Shown: positions 59,384 to 64,000 of the stretch, piece after piece
Layout of the letters: the number at the start of each line of letters is the position of its first letter
Numbering within the stretch: the stretch's first letter is position 1
NCBI GenBank assembly: GCA_938073905.1
Contig: CALJEN010000002.1
Coordinates: 113,615-177,614 of the forward strand
Direction of reading: 5' to 3'
Length of the DNA stretch: 64,000 nucleotides
Origin: an uncultured Sulfolobales archaeon
Lineage (GTDB): Archaea; Thermoproteota; Thermoprotei_A; Sulfolobales; NBVN01
The notes under the pieces: model-generated
What the model was told of the DNA's origin: nothing
Databases searched by the model: none
Seen by the model: the letters and a program-made list of their open reading frames with translations, nothing else
Translations under genes and position numbers: made by a program

Positions 59384-60166
59384 GTGAGCGAGAGGAGGGT
59401 TGTGAGCAGGAGCGTGGCGATCGCACTTGGGGTACTGTGCGCCGTCCTGGCGGCCGGTCTGGCGTGGACCTCGATGAGCTACACCTCGTCGCTGCGGGAG
59501 AAGGAGGCGGTAATAGACTCGCTACGCGCGGAAATAGCGAGCAAGGACTCGCGAATAGGGGAGCTCGAGTCTGAGGCAGAGAGCCTGCGCGGTAAGATTG
59601 CAGAGCTGAGCGCTGAAGTCGAGAAGCTACGGAGCCAGATAAACGAAAAGGACAGAATCATCGCCTCTCTGAGTTTGCGGATAGGGGAGCTCGAGTCTGA
59701 GATCGAGGGACTACGGAACCAGGTGAAGGAGAGGGAGAACATCATCGCCTCTCTGAGCTCGCGGATAAAAGAGCTCGAGTCTGAGATCGGGAGTCTGAGG
59801 AGCTACATAGACCGGCTTGAGCGAGAGGTGAGGGAGCTCAGGAGCATCGTGAACCTGGAAAAGAAGGAGGTCTGGGTCGACTATTACGTCGTAAGCCAGC
59901 CGGCCGGGTACTGCTCGTACTGGGTCTTCTCCGCGAGATACGCCGGGTACATTAGGGTCTACGTCCACTCATCGACCTCAACAACGACGTACGTCTACGC
60001 AGAGTGGTCCGCCTACGGCGCCTACTATTACAGTGAGGTGCGCGTTGGAGCGAGCGGAACCGCGACCTTCCCGGTCCTACCAACCCTTCGCGTAAAAGTT
60101 GGGGTTTGTAACAGAGAGTTGTTTGCTGGAGTTACTCACGTCGTGTCGATAGTGTACCATTACTAG
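59384..60166 (+). CDS. Membrane-anchored coiled-coil surface protein
   Basis: 260 aa from GTG 59384 (track start 59204 precedes the TATA GCATATATACG at 59342-59352). One membrane helix (SRSVAIALGVLCAVLAAGLA) near the N-terminus, then a coiled coil of about 120 residues in which a 28-residue unit repeats about three times (ASLSLRIGELESEIEGLRNQ, ASLSSRIKELESEIGSLRSY), then a beta-rich head (VVSQPAGYCSYWVFSARYAG, two cysteines). It stands divergently from the GHKL gene. Structure suggests a surface spacer with a binding head; function unknown. Confidence 0.75.
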   Translation: MSERRVVSRSVAIALGVLCAVLAAGLAWTSMSYTSSLREKEAVIDSLRAEIASKDSRIGELESEAESLRGKIAELSAEVEKLRSQINEKDRIIASLSLRIGELESEIEGLRNQVKERENIIASLSSRIKELESEIGSLRSYIDRLEREVRELRSIVNLEKKEVWVDYYVVSQPAGYCSYWVFSARYAGYIRVYVHSSTSTTTYVYAEWSAYGAYYYSEVRVGASGTATFPVLPTLRVKVGVCNRELFAGVTHVVSIVYHY

Positions 60167-60835
60167 AAACTTTTTTACTGAAACCGGAAAGCTAAGAGCG
60201 CGCTTTCTGCGATTCCTCTCCTGCCCAGGATAGCCCGGTGGCGGAGCCTCTTTGAGCAACCGTGGAGGAGGCCCGCAGCAATAGGGCCGTGCCTCTCGGA
60301 GGTCCGCACGCTAGGTGATGCTGGCGAACAGCTCGTCCCCGAGGAACTCAGCGAGATCTCTACGACCACGGCTTCAGAGAAGAAACATCGAGCGGTTTAC
60401 GCTTCGACAGAACCCTCCAGCAGAGCAGAACGAGGCCCTTGCCGTCATCGCTGCCCGGGAGTGGTGAGCTCGGAGCTGGAGGGATGTGACCAGAGCATGG
60501 AGCCTGAACGTCTCTCCCGGAGTGCGGTAGTTAAGACTGCGACCTAGATGACCAGCTCCGCAGAGCATGCCGGGGTTTCCACTAGTCCCCAGGGCGCCTT
60601 GCGTTGCGAGGTTACGCAACGGCGGAATCCTCCACCGAGCTCGAGACCATGTGCTGCCGAGAGCTCGTGAAACTACGGCGCCACGTCTGCCATGGGTCTG
60701 GTGTAGAAGGGGGGCTCCCGCAGAAGGACTGGGGTCGCGAGGGAAGCGGGGTCGTCCAGCGAGAGCCCCGGAGGGGCCCGGAAGTCCCGATCCTGTCTGC
60801 TGGACTTATCTGAGCGGGCCGCGCGGAGGGCGCAG
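60167..60835. other. Intergenic region with a possible transposase relic
   Basis: 669 bp without an intact gene. A T-run terminator CTTTTTTACTG stands at about 60171-60180. At 60420-60580 a plus-strand frame reads AEQNEALAVIAAREW, stop, ARSWRDVTRAWSLNVSPGVR, and is followed by a hairpin GTTGC(8)GCAAC at about 60602-60622. Protein tail plus hairpin recalls the tnpB right-end layout, but I cannot identify the family. Confidence 0.3.
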
Positions 60836-61522
60836 GTGGAGCCCGTGGGCTCGGGAGTCCCGGTCGAGGTGAGGATCGGGCAGGGGTTTGAGGACATCGT
60901 CGAGAGCATCCGCAGCGCTAAGAAGAGGGTCTGGGTCGTGACTCCCTGGCTATCACCCGAGTACGCTAGGCTCCTCGTGGAGAAGGCCTCGGAGGGGGTC
61001 GACGTGAGGGTCTACACGACGGACGACCCCCTGCCGGCGCACCGGAGGGCTCTGAGGGAGCTCGTAGAGGAGAGGAGGGTCGTCGTAAGGCCGGCTAGCC
61101 GCTCGATGAGGCTGCTGGCGCTCGCTCTGGTCGCCCTGGGAGTCCCCGCTCTCCTCGCCGCGGCGCCCCTCGGGGTCCTACTGCTCGTCGCCGCTGCCGC
61201 GGTCTACCGCCTGGGGATGGAGAGGTACTCGGTCAGCTACATTCCCAGGCTGGGTGAGGGGAGGCTCGCGGTATTCCAGAGGGAGGCTGGCCGCGCTATC
61301 CACGCCAAGGTCTACGTGATCGACGGCAGGGCAGCCGTCGGCTCTGTCAACCTGACGGAGAGTGGTGTGAGGGACAACGTCGAGTGCCTGGCCTGGATCG
61401 ACGACCCCCAGGTCGTCGAGAGGGTAGCTGCGGAGCTGGAGTCCCTGGAGGAGAGGCTCAGGCTACGAAAGGCTCCCCTGGACGCGGTCCTGCGGGAGGC
61501 CCTCCCCGCCAGGAGGAGGTAG
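60836..61522 (+). CDS. Membrane-inserted PLD-like nuclease/phosphodiesterase
   Basis: 228 aa. N-terminal half: FEDIVESIRSAKKRVWVVTP and GVDVRVYTTDDPLPAHRRAL, the first half-site fold of PLD-family proteins without a clear HKD. Residues about 92-120 are a hydrophobic hairpin (LALALVALGVPALLAAAPLG, VLLLVAAAAVYRLG). Then the active HKD motif HAKVYVIDGRAAVGSVNLTE (H-x-K-x4-D) at about residue 158. So one HKD per chain, as in dimeric nucleases, with a membrane insert. DISARM has a PLD protein (DrmC), but DrmC has no such insert, so assignment to the island is by location only. GTG start with GGAGGG site. Confidence 0.75.
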   Translation: MEPVGSGVPVEVRIGQGFEDIVESIRSAKKRVWVVTPWLSPEYARLLVEKASEGVDVRVYTTDDPLPAHRRALRELVEERRVVVRPASRSMRLLALALVALGVPALLAAAPLGVLLLVAAAAVYRLGMERYSVSYIPRLGEGRLAVFQREAGRAIHAKVYVIDGRAAVGSVNLTESGVRDNVECLAWIDDPQVVERVAAELESLEERLRLRKAPLDAVLREALPARRR

Positions 61523-61847
61523 TCTCTGCGGGAGACCGGCTAGCCGCGCGGTGGCGAGCCAGCTCGGTGCGGACAGCGGCAGCGCTCCTTCTCTGCTGGG
61601 CGTCGAGGTGGGCGGAGCCTGTCCCGTGCCGCTCCGCTGCTTGGGGACGCCCATTCTCGAGGTCTGCGGGCTCCTCGGAAGCTGAGGAAGGTGGTAGGCC
61701 CCGTGGGGACCGGGGCGCCCTCTCCGTCCCCGCTCAAGGGGGTGAGGGACCTTGGACCGGACCCGACTCTGGCCGCGGGGCGGCGGCCGCCACGCTCGAG
61801 AGCAGTCCTCCTCGAGGGCGTTGGGCCGTTTGGCGGGGTGGAACCAC
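61523..61847. other. Intergenic region before pdxS
   Basis: About 325 bp, GC-rich, without a supportable gene or repeat; the ORFs here look like random translations. Confidence 0.4.
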
Positions 61848-61863
61848 TATTGAACGTTCAATA
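61848..61863. promoter_or_regulatory. 16-bp palindromic operator overlapping the pdxST TATA box
   Basis: TATTGAACGTTCAATA is a perfect palindrome; its right half runs into TTCAATAAAG, the TATA region of pdxS about 40 nt before the ATG. A dimeric regulator bound here would block TBP, so this is a likely operator for vitamin B6 control. The regulator is not identified. Confidence 0.6.
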
Positions 61864-61905
61864 AAGTTGATTAGCTCGCGGGGCTCACCGCTGTCGGTGG
61901 CCTAG

Positions 61906-62913
61906 ATGAAGCTGGTGGACTCGTACGAGTTCCTCGAGAGGCTAAGAGACCTCATCTACTCGCTCCTGGAGCTCAGGGACAGGGCCGCGGAGGAGGGCTT
62001 GGAGATAGTCCCGCTGCGCAGAGAGACCCCGCTGGTGAGGTACGGCGTCGTCTCGACCCTCAAGGGCGGCGTCATAATGGACGTGACCAGCGAGGAGCAG
62101 GCGGGCATCGCGGAGGACGCGGGTGCCGTCGGGGTGATGGTGCTGGACAAGCTGCCGTACGACGTGAGGGCGGCCGGAGGGGTCGCGAGGACCGCAGACC
62201 TCAACGTAGTCCTCAGGGTCATGGAGTCGGTGGGCATACCCGTCTCGGCCAAGTGCAGGATCGGGCACGCCGAGGAGGCGAGGCTCCTCGAGAGCGTGGG
62301 GGTCGACCTCATAGACGAGAGCGAGGTGCTGACCCCCGTGGACGAGAAGAACCACATCGACAAGTGGAGCTTTAGGGTGCCGTTCGTCAACGGCGCGAGG
62401 AGCCTCCCGGAGGCCCTGCGCAGAGTCTACGAGGGGGCCTCGATGATGAGGACTAAGGGCGAGGCGGGGACCGGGAACGTGGCCGAGGCGGTGAAGCACA
62501 TGAAGCTCGTCAACAGGGACATCGCGACCCTCAGGGGCTACCTGCTCTCGGGAGACTACGAGGCGGTCTGGTACTACTCGAAGGAGAACAGGGTGCCCTA
62601 CGAGCTGGCACTCCTCACCGCCAGGCTCGGCAGGCTTCCCGTGGTCAACTTCGCGGCGGGCGGCATAGCGACCCCGGCCGACGCGGCGCTCATGATGTGG
62701 CTCGGCTCCGACGGGGTCTTCGTGGGCTCAGGGGTCTTCAAGAGCCAGGACCCCGAGAGCAGGGCGAGGGCCATAGTCCTCGCGACCTCGCTCTACGACG
62801 ACCCGGAGACGGTCGTCGAGGCCCAGAGGATGGTCTCGGAGAGGGCAGCCATGGTGGGGATAGACGTCAGGACTCTGAAGCCGGAGCAGCTCATGCAGGT
62901 GAGGGGTGAGTAG
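61906..62913 (+). CDS. pdxS: Pyridoxal 5'-phosphate synthase subunit PdxS
   Basis: 335-aa PLP synthase subunit that condenses ribose 5-phosphate, glyceraldehyde 3-phosphate and ammonia. The barrel has the two catalytic lysines: [19 protein letters not shown] (first Lys) and [19 protein letters not shown] (second Lys); other marks are [36 protein letters not shown] and [20 protein letters not shown]. Length and motifs are normal. ATG start without a Shine-Dalgarno, so leaderless. Overlaps pdxT by 8 nt. Confidence 0.96.
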   Translation: MKLVDSYEFLERLRDLIYSLLELRDRAAEEGLEIVPLRRETPLVRYGVVSTLKGGVIMDVTSEEQAGIAEDAGAVGVMVLDKLPYDVRAAGGVARTADLNVVLRVMESVGIPVSAKCRIGHAEEARLLESVGVDLIDESEVLTPVDEKNHIDKWSFRVPFVNGARSLPEALRRVYEGASMMRTKGEAGTGNVAEAVKHMKLVNRDIATLRGYLLSGDYEAVWYYSKENRVPYELALLTARLGRLPVVNFAAGGIATPADAALMMWLGSDGVFVGSGVFKSQDPESRARAIVLATSLYDDPETVVEAQRMVSERAAMVGIDVRTLKPEQLMQVRGE

Positions 62914-63505
62914 GGTGGTCCGGGTAGGCGTGCTGTCCCTCCAGGGGAGCTTCCTCGAGCACGTGGAGATGCTGAGGGAGGTCGGTGCGGAAGCGGTCGC
63001 GGTCAGGCGCGCGGCCGACCTCGGGGGGCTCGACGGACTGGTGGTGCCGGGTGGAGAGCCCACCGCCCTGGCGAGCCTGGTCAGGGCGAGGGGACTGGAG
63101 GACTCGATCAGGGAGCTGGTCGGCAGCGGGGTGCCGACGATGGGGACGGGCGCGGGCTCGGTCCTCCTGGCGAAGAGGGTGGTCGGAGCGGGCAGAGCAG
63201 AGAGGGCCGTCCTGGGCCTGATGGACGTGGCCATCGTCGGGAGCGCGCTCGGCAGGCGGGCGAGCTCCTTCGTCGCCGAGCTCGACCTCGAGGGGGTGGG
63301 CAGGGTGAGGGCGGCCTTCCTGAGGTCTCCGGCGATCGCGGAGGCCTGGGGATCGGCGAGGGTGCTGGCCTACGCCGACTACCCCGGACTGGGGAGGCTC
63401 GGGGCCGCGGCGCTCCAGGGCTCCCTGCTGGCCCTCACCTTCCACCCGGAGCTGACTAGAGAGAGGAGGGTCTACGGCTTCTTCCTATCCATGGTGAAGA
63501 GGTAG
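62906..63505 (+). CDS. pdxT: PdxT-like glutaminase subunit, catalytic cysteine replaced
   Basis: 199 aa, class I glutamine amidotransferase fold, normally the glutaminase that feeds ammonia to PdxS. The family motifs are recognisable ([53 protein letters not shown]), with the His and Glu of the triad in FHPEL. The nucleophile position, normally GTCAG, reads [14 protein letters not shown] has become GGC (Gly). GGEST is GGEPT, and the RNxFGRQ loop is GSALGRRAS. So glutaminase activity is probably lost; the protein may be structural, or PdxS may use free ammonia. Translationally coupled to pdxS. Confidence 0.85.
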   Translation: MSRVVRVGVLSLQGSFLEHVEMLREVGAEAVAVRRAADLGGLDGLVVPGGEPTALASLVRARGLEDSIRELVGSGVPTMGTGAGSVLLAKRVVGAGRAERAVLGLMDVAIVGSALGRRASSFVAELDLEGVGRVRAAFLRSPAIAEAWGSARVLAYADYPGLGRLGAAALQGSLLALTFHPELTRERRVYGFFLSMVKR

Positions 63506-63652
63506 CCTGGCGGGGAACCCCCTTCTTCTGAAAAAACTGCTGCTACCCGAGCGTTTTCCCCAGTCCGCCGCCGGGGCCGCGGGGGCGGTCTGCCGCCGGT
63601 CACCAGCGGGTTGTCGGGAGTCCAGCCCGCGGTAGCCGGGGCTCCCGCAGCG

Positions 63653-64000
63653 TCACGGCGGCGCCTCTTGGGCAGGCGAGTAGATCAGGAGGAGCCCGGC
63701 GGTCAGGGGATCGGCGGGCAGAGCCGAGCCCTCCGGTATGTAGAAGTAGAGGTCTAGCTCGAGCGCTTCACTGGGACCCAAGACTGCGGGTCCCGCGGTG
63801 CCAGCCTGCGTTAGGTCGGCGCATACGATGTAGGTTCCGGACTTCGGCTCCGGGACTGGCCAGCCCTCCAGGTCTCTGATGGCGCCCTGCTTGTACACGC
63901 AGACCATGGCCGCGCTGCCGAGGGGCGGATCCAGGGGCGTCGCGACCTCTATGTACACGTAGTAGGCCTTGTCGTCCGAGTTGAGCACCCTGGCCACGTC
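63653..64000 (-). CDS. Hypothetical protein (5' end outside window)
   Basis: The last 115 codons of a minus-strand gene that continues past the right edge; the track start (GTG 63997) is probably internal. Beta-rich segments (KAYYVYIEVATPLDPPLGSA, MVCVYKQGAIRDLEGWPVPE, PSEALELDLYFYIPEGSALP) look like an exported or surface domain, for example of archaellin or pilin-related type, but I do not recognise it. Confidence 0.55.
   Translation of the reverse strand, partial: DVARVLNSDDKAYYVYIEVATPLDPPLGSAAMVCVYKQGAIRDLEGWPVPEPKSGTYIVCADLTQAGTAGPAVLGPSEALELDLYFYIPEGSALPADPLTAGLLLIYSPAQEAPP

Noticed and set aside
59560-59830. Direct repeats GGGGAGCTCGAGTCTGAG and similar
   Set aside because: They encode the repeating coiled-coil unit of the protein at 59384, not a CRISPR array.

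Overview
The window looks like one contig from a GC-rich (by eye about two thirds G+C) hyperthermophilic archaeon, most likely in the Thermoproteota; I cannot assign an order. Evidence: A/T-rich TATA boxes about 25 nt before many starts and few leaders; frequent GTG starts; a tRNA gene with encoded CCA; archaea-restricted families (DUF1464, BtpA, an archaeal FucI-like isomerase, an archaeal radical SAM family); 23-24 nt CRISPR-type repeats; and IS607/TnpB elements.
Layout. 0-17 kb is mostly peptide and amino-acid metabolism: two oligopeptide-binding proteins, a DppB/DppC pair with an M20 peptidase, a complete pxpABC 5-oxoprolinase operon, a nitrilase-family hydrolase, an Hsp20, an MrfA-like DEAD helicase with a DUF1998-type C-terminus, a DtxR-type regulator and a DUF1464 gene. 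17-24 kb carries a decayed BtpA/PfkB sugar operon next to an intact sugar-binding protein, an HD protein, and a 2.85 kb transposon with two opposed tnpB genes and an IS607 resolvase between identical 80-bp ends. 24-33 kb has transport and metabolism genes (DMT exporter, FucI-like isomerase, type 2 asparaginase, HtrA protease, ABC ATPase, radical SAM), a nuclease-fold protein, tRNA-Arg(GCG), and short elements that share the tnpB right end. 33-39 kb has an orphan peptide-binding protein, a membrane-anchored lysozyme-like protein, an AT-rich nuclease gene and an acetoacetate decarboxylase-family gene. 39-47 kb is an accessory island bounded by an inverted duplication of a two-gene membrane-protein cassette and dotted with degenerate 24-nt CRISPR-like repeats. 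47-61.5 kb is a defence-like island on the minus strand: a DUF3883 helicase missing its N-terminal motor half, a two-repeat CRISPR relic, a helicase 3'-end relic, a 1203-aa nuclease-methyltransferase, a decayed and an intact zinc ribbon, a DUF1156 methyltransferase, and a sacsin-like GHKL ATPase with DUF3883; a coiled-coil anchor and a membrane PLD nuclease follow. The right end carries pdxS-pdxT, in which PdxT lacks its catalytic cysteine.
Taken together, the metabolic genes suit a peptide-fermenting lifestyle (peptide import, M20 and isoaspartyl peptidases, 5-oxoproline recycling, PLP synthesis). The most unusual content is (1) the DISARM-like but non-canonical defence island with internal duplication and decay, (2) a family of short elements that keep only a tnpB right end with its hairpin and could encode stand-alone guide RNAs, and (3) the CRISPR-like repeat scatter inside the inverted duplication.
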